Source: Mesorhabditis belari
Taxonomy: Eukaryota; Nematoda; Chromadorea; Rhabditida; Rhabditidae
Length of the DNA: 64,000 nucleotides
Direction of reading: 5' to 3'
NCBI GenBank assembly: GCA_958450365.1
Contig: CAUEEP010000900.1
Location: 496,001-560,000 of the forward strand
In this document: piece after piece, positions 23,778-36,817 of the stretch
Layout: each line of letters begins with the position of its first letter
Numbering within the stretch: position 1 is the stretch's first letter
The notes under the pieces: generated by a model
What the model was told of the DNA's origin: nothing
The model's database searches: none
The model's input: only the letters and a program-made list of their open reading frames with translations
Program-made: the position numbers and the translations under genes

Positions 23778-24759
23778 TTACTTTTCCGAAGAGATCTTCT
23801 TTTCTTTTTCATCGTAGAACAAAAGTGGAAACATGCCAATTATGCAGCCAACTGTCAATCCAAAGGCCCGAGCCGCATTTGTTGTCCATCGTGCCTGAAT
23901 GATCAATTTTTCTCCGTAACCAACTTTGCAAAAATTTTAAAAAGTTGCTTACCTTGTTGCTTTCCAATTGTTCAGCTGTCAGGACAGGCTGTCGAACACC
24001 AAATCGAACAACAATAGCCTGCAAAAAAACATAGTGATAAAGAATAAGCGTTCTATCTCAATACACAAACAATTAAAAATACTTACTTCAACATAATGAG
24101 CAAGACCAACACCAGCCACATCAGAGATTATATTCCCAATCGCTGCCGCAGCCATTGTAGATAGACAGAGTAGTGTTCCTAATTGCTAAACAAATCCATA
24201 AGCTAGGAAAATTTTAAATCGTTACTGTACCTGGTCAATGTACTCGCCGGCCAAAATCATGATCATGTTGTCGAGAAAACCAAAACCGATAAACGGAATT
24301 GCATTAAACGCAAATAACGCTCTCGTTTCTTCTGGAGAAAGAATTGAAGTAACGCCTAAAGTTGATAACATTTACTCACAACAAATAAAAGTTATACCAT
24401 TGTTTTTCTTTCGTTCTTGAAGGGCTGTTAATAAAGCGGCACGTAGTAGATCCTGTTCTCGCTCTGTGTAGCGTTTCGCCAACTGTCGAATTCAGTTTAA
24501 AAACTATAATCAGTTTGTGAAAGATACCTCGGTAGCATCTTGTTCGGTTGAGATGGGGTGTTTTTCGAAATGGAACATCACACTCGTCGTGGATTGTCGC
24601 GTCTAAAATAATGTTAGTAAATTAAAAAATAATAATAAAGGTTCTAGTAAATCATTAAAACTTTTGAAATTTAATAGACTGCCAAAAGTGTAAACCAACC
24701 TGAATCCGAATGGCGCCAAAACGAAGGGCGCGGGCGGCCGCGCCCACAGCCCACCCCAT
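23778..24759 (-). CDS. tmem-65: TMEM65-like mitochondrial inner-membrane protein
   Basis: The protein is clearly TMEM65. It has a basic, hydroxylated N-terminus without acidic residues (MGWAVGAAARALRFGAIRIQ), suiting a mitochondrial presequence. The conserved membrane core follows: FNAIPFIGFGFLDNMIMILA, LSTMAAAAIGNIISDVAGVG, and LTVGCIIGMFPLLFYDEKEK before the stop. In vertebrates TMEM65 acts with the mitochondrial sodium/calcium exchanger. The start is set at the Met after an acceptor-like TTTTTAG, and its presequence character supports it. Six exons, frames continuous. Confidence 0.92.
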
Positions 24760-25543
24760 CAAAATGCCAAATCTAAAAAGTAATGATGTATTAAACTTTC
24801 AAGATGTTGAATGAGAAAAGAATGAACATTCGTATAAAAGATCAATTTCTCCCGCAATGATGCAATTAGAAACCCATGGGAAAATCTCCCGTACCGTTGT
24901 TCAAACAATTGAGGGTTAGCTTTCAGTTTGCTGACGCCTGTCAAACAACGAAAATGTATTGATCCTCCCTAGCATTCTACGTTTATATTCAGGTTGACTA
25001 ATTTTATCAAACAAAAACCTTTGTTTCCTAGGCTTTTGAGGAGAAGGCTATAAGCTCTTAATCCTAAAAATTGATCTCCAAAAGAATAGTTTATTTTCTC
25101 AAAAATCGTAAATTTGGATCGTAAAATGTGCGAAAAGTTCTCGTGTGAGCATTCGGAGAAGTTTAATTTAATAGCCGCTCCGTAGTGGTCGACGAGATAA
25201 GGCACAAACAGAGGAAAATATAAAGAAAGTGGAGAGATTTGGAAGACACATTTTGACCCCCGCCAGCCCTTTGGACTTCCAAACAAAAGAAAAAAGAATG
25301 GAGAAGAGAAAGAAAGGCTTTTCAAAAAAACGCTGAAAAATTCACTACAATAGATATTCGAGCGTCGTAACGCTTTTTTGAATACTTTTCTTGTAAATAA
25401 TTTATTTGCAACAAGCGAAAATAACAAAGAACACGTACAGTGCTACCCATTGAAAATGACTAAAAACAATGAAATGGTGATTGAAAGCCAGTGCTATTGT
25501 GCATAGAAGAGGCCATGCAATGAATGTACCAAACCAGTGGATT
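24760..25543. other. Intergenic between FAM98 and TMEM65
   Basis: Holds a 152-codon minus-strand frame (24969-25427) with T-rich composition and no recognisable homology; I treat it as chance. Probable promoter or 3' UTR sequence. Confidence 0.4.
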
Positions 25544-27667
25544 TCAGTAATTGCCCATGTATCCACGCCCGCCGCCACGTCCCCGTTGATAACCACCGCC
25601 GCTTCCGCCTCGATTCCCACCACGACGATCTTAAAAATTTTTAAAAAGTAAAAAGATAAAAGCAACTAAACTAAATATTTACTTACATACCTGAGCATTT
25701 AAAATAATACTCTTCGATTAAAAGCCTACCTTGGCCACCATAATGATCGCGCCTCTGTTGATATTCGTTACGAGCCTAAATATGGGCGATACGTTAAAAA
25801 CCGAAAAAACCTAGACAACCGATTTTCTAATGCTTACCTGGTCTTCGACTGAGTGATGTGAACCACCGCTTTGTTGATAATTTTGATTTCCACCACCATG
25901 CCCTCTTCCTCCATGACCTCCATGGCCACCTATTTTAAAAGCATCATGTAAACAAAATTATTAACGAACCATGTCCTCCTCGTCCACCATGCCACTGCCC
26001 ACGTCCACCATCACCTCGACCTATGAGAAATAAAAATCACAGACATTAAAATTCACTCACCGAGCTGTTGTGATAAAAATGTCTCTCGTGAAGGTGCAGC
26101 TACTTCATTTGTGCGTCCACCACTGCAAAGATTTTTTACCGAAATAACTAAAAAACAAACCGATCTTTTGGTGCTTCTGCATTCGCAACCGGCTGAACTT
26201 TGGATTTCGTATGTTGACGCAAACGGGAGCATGATGCCTAAAAAAAGAAATTATTTTCATTTTATACAAATTAATTTTGTAATTTAAAACTCCTAAAGCA
26301 AGGTTCACTAAAGCTAAAATCGATGAACTCAATACCAGCAGGTAATTATTATTGGGTTTGGGTCAGAAGAGATTTCTCCCACTGGCAGCAACACAACGGG
26401 TTTATTACACTGACCACCCAAAGAAAAGAGATAGCCAATGAGAAGGCTAAATGTTTCAATGTGGTAAATAACCTTTCACTTACCCTTTCAATCAGTAGGT
26501 GATTGTTCGAACAAGCAAGAAGGCTTATTACATCCGGAGGAAAAACCTAAATTAAAATTTAAAGATTTTAATAGAAAAAAAACCTTAGCCATATCTTTTC
26601 TTTTTTCTGCGTATAGATCCAAAATTTCCTTTTCTCGTTTTCGAACTTTATCAGCCCTAAATCACTTTTTATAAAAAAACATTTATTGTGATGTTACCAT
26701 AAAAATGAGTTCACAGTTACATCGATTCTCTTTAGAAGTAACAGATTTCGAGCGCGTACATCAGCAGACATTTGATGACAAAGCTAAATTTATAAGGATT
26801 TTATTCCATTCTGCAAGTTTCAATAAATACCCGATCAACTGCTGCCCACTTCAAATCATCCATCTTTTCGGTAAAAAGTGGACGTGGTGGGTTTTTGAGC
26901 ACTTGACATCGTTTGTTGGCCTTAATAAGCAAAGATTTTAGAAAAAACCTAATTGGCAAAACTCGATTCTTAAGAAGGATAAACATTAACCAACTTCAAC
27001 CATAATTTTAGCCACGATATCACGCTCATCTCCTATTTTAGGCGCTGGCATCTTTAACGTTTGAATCGCTCTGTCAAGATCCTGGGCCAATGCAGTATCA
27101 ATAACCTGAGAACAAAAAAAAGTGATAAAATTTAAACAAACTAGCCTTTACTGGGGCTTTTAATTTTTCGTCTGCCAATACACGAGCAACTTTCAATTCG
27201 TTAATCAAAAAGTCGATAAGTGCATAACGACGAGTTGTTGACGAAAAGCGTTCCTCCAATGAACCCGAGAGTAGATCAGAAATTCCACAATCTGCATTAA
27301 CTTTAGAAGTCAAAATTTAGTAAAATTTACCCAATTCAGTCAGAAAGGCGCTAAGTTCATAAAGAAAAGCCTTCGCTTCGTCAAGTGATTGAATAGCAGA
27401 TGGACTTTCTTGTAACTCATCAAGGACCTAAAACAAATGTTAACTTTGACTTTAAATTTAAATACCTTAATTTCTGTACACAGCGTATGAAGTAATTTGA
27501 AGAAATCCAATGTGCCCAAGCCTTGTTCAATGATTGGAGCGAAGTTGTCGTAGCCAAGAATATCTTGTATTCTAAAAGACACTTTTTAAAATCCCAAATT
27601 ACAAGCCTTACCCTTTCAAATTGTGACAACTGAACGTCGTCGATTTATCTACTTCCATAGAGGACAT
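25544..27667 (-). CDS. FAM98 family protein (tRNA-ligase-complex subunit type)
   Basis: Order of exons: MSSMEVDKSTTFSCHNLKG; IQDILGYDNFAPIIEQGLGT; the helical N-terminal domain with NADCGISDLLSGSLEERFSS and RYALIDFLINELKVARVLAD; MDDLKWAAVDR spliced (intron GTATTTATT...TTTAG) to LCHQMSADVRARNLLLLKRI; DVTVNSFLW; a lysine-rich stretch; GGRTNEV; and a long Gly/Arg-rich tail with HGG repeats ending GRGGGRGYMGNY. This is the FAM98A/B layout. FAM98B is part of the human tRNA-splicing ligase complex. Stop at 25544-25546. Two broken partial copies lie at 51.9-53.0 and 57.8-58.2 kb. Confidence 0.9.
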
Positions 27668-27894
27668 TTCTAAAAAAGACAATTCTTTTAATCTCTTGGA
27701 AAAAAAAAACCCCTGGATAAATAAAATGTGATTAAACTTTTGGTTTCATGGAATTCATAAGTGTACAATTTATTGCCGATAAATTAATTCAACAAAGTAA
27801 CAACACAATAAAAAAGTTTACTTGAAAAGTTAAAATACATACTCTAAAAAATTTCTTCAGAGATCAAGAACTGACAAAATTTGATCCGAGCGCA

Positions 27895-31665
<3,771 letters not shown>

Positions 31666-31909
31666 TTCTAAATTTGATTTATTAAAAAATTAAGCGCTAA
31701 AACTAAGCATTGATTGAGTCAACCAAATCTCAATTCAACTACGAAAATTGAAATCCAAAGAAGCACAAAGAAAACCGTTAATTGATTTCTCTCGTAGCCA
31801 ATGTTTATATTTTAATACTTTAAGCGCTATTCGAGTTGCTTTTTTAATAAAAATCCAAACATCGTCCATTAGGTGTACAAATTTCCTTCATCGAACTAAA
31901 TTTAGTTCG

Positions 31910-33104
31910 ATGGTGTTGCGGGAAATCGTCCGATGGACTGGCGTAAGCGTTTTCGAACTATGGCTTCATATTATGGGATTCTTCATTTTCACAATTTTAC
32001 TGGTAAGCGGCAAAGAACAAAAAGTCAAAAGCCAATTTTAGACTTTAAAAATTTACGACATTCTTGATCGATCATATTGGTTTTTGTTTACACCATTGTT
32101 TGCGGGTAAAACACAAGGTATCCGATCCCCAATCCAACAAGTTTAGCATCCATTTTGGACGGATACTTTCTTTTCATCGTGTTTATTCGAACAATTTTGC
32201 TATATAGAGAGAACAAAGTGGCGCCAGTGAGGTGAGTCTAAATGTTAAAAGGGGAATTTGAAAGATCAGCCAAAATCAAAAAATATGGAATTTGCAGATG
32301 GACCCTCCGTACGATAAGTCGATATTTTTTCAACTGGATTAGACTTGCCCTAACTTTATTATTTGAGGTAAGTAGGAAAAATCCATTGTCGTTAAATATG
32401 TATGCACAGATCTGGATCTGTCACAAAATAGATGGAGACCTCAATCCGATGCAGGTATCATACTATTAGGTTGATGCATAAGTCTTTTCGTTTTTTTCGT
32501 ACTTCTGTTAAAAAGTAACAAATTCACCAATTAATCTATAGTTTGCTCTATAAAAAAAGTGTTTTTTTGTTGAATTTCCATCTTTTTAAATCAATTTCGG
32601 TTCACTTTCAAGCAAATTCGAGAGTGAAAAACGCCTTTTTCGTAAAAATCTATAAAAACTCTACGGAAAAATTGGCTGAATGAATTTCTCTGAAATTTTG
32701 GCGAAATATCAAACGTTTTTTTCTCTATCTTTTATCTATTGACACGAAGATAGGTTTTCTTTAGCTAAGGTGTCTAAACCGCATCATCGAGTTAGCCCTT
32801 TTTGACTACCCGACTTCATACTCTCAAGAAAATCCAGGCATTAAATATTTTTAAACCCGTTTTAATGTTATTTTGCAGAAAAATAATTGATTTTTCTAAT
32901 CAAATCAACCGTAGTTTAATTCGTGCATTTGTTGGCTTGAAACGGCAGACGAAAAGGAACAAAAAGACTTATGCATCAACCTATTAGATTATACATCTTC
33001 ATAAAACTATTTAGGTTTCTCTCCAACACGGATATTCAATGGTCTTTGTACCAGTGTGGATTTTAATGATAAGCCTTTGCATCCAAGCCTGCAGATTGTT
33101 TTAA
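31910..33104 (+). CDS. TMEM203 orthologue (copy 1)
   Basis: A small four-helix ER membrane protein; vertebrate TMEM203 affects ER calcium stores and STING signalling. Exons give MVLREIVRWTGVSVFELWLH, IMGFFIFTILL, YWFLFTPLFA, ILDGYFLFIVFIRTILLYRE, RWTLRTISRYFFNWIRLALT, EIWICHKIDGDLNPMQ and a last exon MVFVPVWILMISLCIQACRL. The order matches human TMEM203, including the closing Q-A/R-A-C-R. The final intron has been invaded by a mariner MITE (32466-32984). Divergently arranged with SF3A2, start codons 244 bp apart. Two further copies exist, one broken (53.6 kb) and one intact (59.2 kb). Confidence 0.88.
32466..32984 (+). mobile_element. Mariner-type MITE, 519 bp, in TMEM203 copy 1
   Basis: It begins TTAGGTTGATGCATAAGTC and ends GACTTATGCATCAACCTAT, flanked by TA on both sides. 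The two other TMEM203 copies show the uninterrupted sequence CATACTAGATTATACATC, so both insertion boundaries and the TA duplication are directly visible. No transposase is encoded. Confidence 0.95.
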
Positions 33105-33469
33105 ACACAAAGGGTAAAATTTACGGGTAAACCTTTAGATCTCAAAAGCTTTGAAAATAAATTTTTATTGTCTTTCCACAATAAATCAGCATAATCAACA
33201 ACAAGTAAGGTAACAATAAAAATCACAAATTGACCACAAGTGTTTCATAATCCCTATCCAAAAATTCTTGTGAAAATGAATATTCAAAATTGGACTCGCT
33301 AGAGGTTAAATTTAAATTGAAGTACACCATTTATAAGGAATAAAAACCTACAAAATTTCAAAGTTTACAAATCCCTTAAAATCCAACATTAGAAAGCGTC
33401 AACATTCAAAAGCTGAAAACCCTAAAGAAAAAAATAATAATGAAATTACAGAGAAGAGTTTATTCCAAA
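33105..33469. other. TMEM203/PaREP1-like spacer
   Basis: Convergent 3' flanks. The part up to about 33230 recurs at 36630-36780 and 61105-61260 beside WDR36 3' sequence. In the 54 and 59.8 kb copies this spacer is deleted, leaving 28-41 bp. Confidence 0.6.
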
Positions 33470-34172
33470 CTAATACGCAATACGGTCATAGGAGTAAGAA
33501 CATTTGCCGATCTTGCAAGTTTCTTCGTGGGCAGAGGCGATATTGACCGACGTTAAGCTGTTCAATTCGGTACAGATGAGTTCCTTGTTCAATCCTGCTT
33601 GTTCAATCGTGGCAGCCATTCCCTTGATCGACTCCAACAGTGCTTCTCGAGCCTCCTTCACCATAAGCTTCACAATGTCATAGAATCTCGAGCGCGAGCT
33701 AAATTAAAAGATAAGTCATGTAAACACCAATTAGTACTTACTTTTTGACCTCGGCCCACGCATTTCCAACTTCTATGCTTTGAAGGTTACTGAGTCCAAA
33801 ATCACGAATCAGGTCCAACAACTTGATCTTTGCCGAAGATGACTTAATAAGGACGCGACAATGTTTCAGAAAAAACTCCTTGACACAAAGTAACGCTGCT
33901 CCCCAAGCCTTCTCCGAAAATTCGACGACGTCTGGTGGATCTTTGTTGGAGTACTCGTTGGCTTTTTCGATGAGCTCGTTGAAGTCGTACGGCTCGTTAG
34001 TCTCCTGGAATTGAGAATTATAAAAGAATTGAGTACAAATTCTTACCGTGCCCTGCAAATCCTTGACCTCAACTCCATCACTCTCCATCAGTTTTAACAT
34101 CTTCCACGCCTCCTCAAAGTCCTCCTCCTGAACGCTGACCACGATGCCATTGAGACCAATCTTCCTCGACAT
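33470..34172 (-). CDS. PaREP1/HEPN-like domain protein, copy 1
   Basis: Three exons (34172-34047, 34004-33742, 33698-33470) encode 205 residues. Exon 1 is a short N-terminal module, MSRKIGLNGIVVSVQEED. Exon 2 has YDFNELIEKANEYSNKDPPD followed by VVEFSEKAWGAALLCVKEF and DFGLSNLQSIEVGNAWAEV. Exon 3 starts SRSRFYDIVKL. The spacing of SEKAWGAA and the later FYD/E matches what I recall of archaeal PaREP1 proteins (SEK-x-WGA ... LH-x-NFYE), a helical family related to HEPN domains. No R-x4-6-H ribonuclease motif is evident. Function unknown. Its promoter block is a copy of that of NTF2-like C. Confidence 0.7.
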
Positions 34173-34797
34173 CTTGAGCGAACTGAAAAAGCGAGAATGA
34201 GCGTCAAATAAAGTCAAATAAAGTAAAAAATGTAACATACTAACGTAAACAAGATCTAGCAAAAGCAATGATAAAGCTTTCGTGATAGGGAGAGGCAAGA
34301 GAATAAAATTTGAGGGTTCACATTAAGAGAGACTAAGGGGAAGCGACTTTAGCAAGAAAATAGATTGCTTTCCTATCCATAACAACCTTTATATAATCCT
34401 CGGTTGGAGACCACTGCTAGTCTTATCTAAAAAAGGTTCACCCGATTAATCAAAAAATACAGTGAGAGTGAAAAAAAAACAGCAAAAAGAAAATCCTAGA
34501 GATTCAAGGGAAATAAAGGGGAGAACAAGTCCAAATGCGTGTTCATTTCCGAGGGTCCCTATCAAAAAGTGATGTGAAAAATATGAGGGGGTCAACGGGG
34601 GCAATGCAAAACATGTTGAAAAAAGAAAAACGGAGAGTTTGTTCGCGATTTTGCAGATGGTGCCACAGTTGAGCTTTTTGTGGAGCAAAAGAATGACCGA
34701 AAAAGAAAGTGCTGCGCGCAATTGAATGTTTTAACATTTAGCACGATCAAATGTTAGTACAGTAAGCTTTTGTGACGGAAATTTGTGCCCGCCTGAA
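34173..34797 (-). promoter_or_regulatory. Duplicated NTF2-like C promoter block before PaREP1-like copy 1
   Basis: Nearly identical to 19013-19770: TGATAA at 34269-34274, TGATAG at 34283-34288, TATATAA at 34388-34396 (minus strand). It differs by small deletions, including precise loss of the hairpin seen at 19622-19718. The match ends abruptly at GAATAT near 34797. Confidence 0.65.
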
Positions 34798-34930
34798 TAT
34801 TCCGAGAGCTACAGCTATAAGACTGTTATTTCGACATGAAACCATCTTTGTGATGGATCCTTTAGCCTTCATACGAGTCTTCATGCGACCTAAAATGCAT
34901 TAAGTAGAGGTTATGGAGGTTTCAATATAT
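34798..34930 (-). pseudogene. Isolated WDR36 exon fragment
   Basis: Matches about 38360-38490 of the WDR36 gene (ATACGAGTCTTCAT ... AGAGCTACAGC), one exon plus intron, with a few substitutions. It is attached directly to the promoter block at its left. Confidence 0.85.
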
Positions 34931-34934
34931 ATGT

Positions 34935-35080
34935 TACGTCCGAATCCGACCAGGCGTCCGGATCTGATCCGGACGTCCGAATCCGATCCGGACGTCAGGA
35001 TCCGATCCGGACGTCCGAATCCGGCCGTTGATTATCTTGTGGTCGGTTTCGGACGTCCTAATCCGACCACAATCCGGATA
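34935..35080. repeat. GC-rich palindromic minisatellite (GGACGTCCGAATCCGATCC)
   Basis: About five to six units of 18-20 bp built from GGACGTCC and GGATCCGATCC/GGATCTGATCC, each itself partly palindromic. Sharply GC-rich for this window. Confidence 0.85.
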
Positions 35081-35129
35081 AATGCCAATTGATCCCGCTT
35101 GATTCATCGAATTTTTTATAATTTTTCAA

Positions 35130-35327
35130 CTATGATAGTTTCACCCACGCAAAATTTAAGCTAAGAAATTTAAGTAATATGGTTTGTGAATTTCCAATAA
35201 CTTTTTTAAAATATTGCGCATCTTCGCCCATGTTTGCTAAAAAAATGTTCATTCCACCCTGAACCACCGCGTTTATCAAAAATTGACCGTTTTTTTTAAA
35301 ATTGTTGCTCATTTTCTTGGTAGACAT
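35130..35327 (-). CDS. Short ORF, possibly a fragment of a TPP-dependent enzyme
   Basis: A 65-codon frame: MSTKKMSNNFKKNGQFLINA, then VVQGGMNIFLANMGEDAQYF. The spacing NG-x-x-L-(I)-x-A-x-x-x-G-(V/M)-x-I-F-x-A-N-x-G resembles the N-terminus of acetolactate-synthase-like enzymes (LL-x-x-GV-x-x-x-FANPG). Nothing downstream continues the domain. Weak evidence; it may be a chance frame or a transferred fragment. Confidence 0.2.
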   Translation of the reverse strand: MSTKKMSNNFKKNGQFLINAVVQGGMNIFLANMGEDAQYFKKVIGNSQTILLKFLSLNFAWVKLS

Positions 35328-35357
35328 GTAGTAGCTGATATTTATAATTAAACTTTA

Positions 35358-36015
35358 ATGTTTTCTCTTTTTAGGTCATTGGCCTTCAGAATGATCGCTT
35401 TTAACGATCAATTCGAGAAATTCGTACAAGAGCGATGCAGTCGAGCTTTCCCGTCTAATGCAGGTTATGTGAAGATGATCGAAACACTTCAATCAACATC
35501 AGTAAATTGGAAATTAACTGAAGAACGAAATCTTCACCGGCGTTTCTCTCTATTCAGCGAAAACGGGACAATAATTCTTCTGCACCATGGTGATGGAGCC
35601 AAGAAAAACGACGGGAAGAAAGTCATCAAGCGTGAGGACCTCTATGAATTGCTTCGACAGAAACATTCAGCACTTGGCAAACATTCACTAGGAATCAACT
35701 GGCTCCATGTGGAGCTGAATTCTTCTCGGTCAATTCAATTCCGGACGGGGAGACATCGTTGAGGACTGCTGTTGGGGCAGCATCGATCTCTGGGAGCCAA
35801 GGTAAGCACATTTATTTGCACTTATAATCTTTCTTGTTAATCTTTCTTTTTTCTTTTTCTTACAAATTCAAATGTTTTTACCTCAGCTAAAATATTATAA
35901 CTTTAGGTCAGGCTCATTGCTTGTGTCTGAGCGGATGTACGACAAATCGATGTGCTTGTCGAAAGAAGAGTCTACTTTGCAACTCGAGATGCCACCATGC
36001 AAGAAGTTGTACTAA
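35358..36015 (+). pseudogene. KRBA2-like integrase gene remnant (Ginger/retroelement-derived)
   Basis: The first part reads FNDQFEKFVQERCSRAFPSN, then VIKREDLYELLRQKHSALGK, the N-terminal and zinc-binding lead-in of KRBA2-like integrases. The frame then runs to a stop. A different frame gives SVNSIPDGETSLRTAVGAAS and, across an intron (about 35801-35906), TNRCACRKKSLLCNSRCHHA and SCTNK, the cysteine-rich C-terminus. The whole DDE integrase core between is missing, and a frameshift separates the pieces. So this is an internally deleted relic of an integrase-bearing element. Confidence 0.65.
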
Positions 36016-36817
36016 CAAGTGATCTTTTTGTTTCTTGTTTTGGCTCTTTTCAATTTCAGAATGACGCTTTCAGTAACATGCATTATGTGCGTAGTAAAAA
36101 GAGGTTTTGTTTAAGTTGATTGTTGTTTGGCTTTGTTTTTCATTTAGTTTGTTTGTTTTATCTTGAAATTCAGACAGTTGCTAACTAATTTTATTAATGT
36201 TGTTAATGGTTGTATTGCGGATAAAAATGAGTTTATGTCAATCAATCTTTTTTAAAAAACTAGTTTTTGATAAAGGCGCAACAATTGTGTAAGTGACTTA
36301 CAAGATGTCCGTCGATTAGAGGAATATCCCTTCAGTAATTATGTTTAATAAATTTGCTTAATTAGCATTAAAAGTTGGTTAATTGGCATTTATCAAAAAA
36401 ACATTTGTTTTTGGACAGTTTATCCACAAAAATTGCAGCGCGCTAGAAGTGGAATTCCATACAGAAGCTTATGTATGGGCATATTTTTACTTAATTTATG
36501 CTCAAAAATCTGCAAAGCGCCAGAGTGCGCCAGAAAAGCCTAATATATACTACTGATATTCAATGATCTTTGTACCGGTGTGGATTTTAATGAGCCTCTG
36601 CATCCAAGCTTGCAGATTGTTTTAAACACAAAGGGTAAAGTTAACGAGTAAACCTTTAGATCTCAAAAGCTTTGAAAATAAATTTTTATTGTCTTTCCAC
36701 AATAAATCATCATAATCAACAAGTAACGTAACAATAACAATAAAAATAACAAATTGACAACAAGTGCAACAATCAACTTCAGAAAACACTAAACTAAATA
36801 AAGATCATCTTAAAAGC
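36016..36817. other. Intergenic with a TMEM203 last-exon relic
   Basis: About 36553-36630 copies the last exon of TMEM203 (ATATTCAATGATCTTTGTACC ... TGCAGATTG), and the sequence to about 36780 copies its 3' flank. It has 'ATGAGCC' where the real gene has 'ATGATAAGCC', a 3-bp difference. The block from about 36400 to 37200 recurs at 60.89-61.68 kb. Confidence 0.7.

Noticed and set aside
24969..25427. 152-codon minus-strand open frame
   Set aside because: T-rich composition with low-complexity stretches, no recognised domain, and it lies in the gap between two solid genes.
26801..26986. FAM98 exon read straight through to VFIETCRME
   Set aside because: A GTATTTATT donor and TTTAG acceptor give a 48-bp intron whose removal restores the conserved RARNLLLLKRIDVTVNSF segment.
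33738..34298. A longer start for PaREP1-like copy 1
   Set aside because: The extension reads into the shared promoter block; the ATG at 34172 matches the starts of copies 2 and 3.
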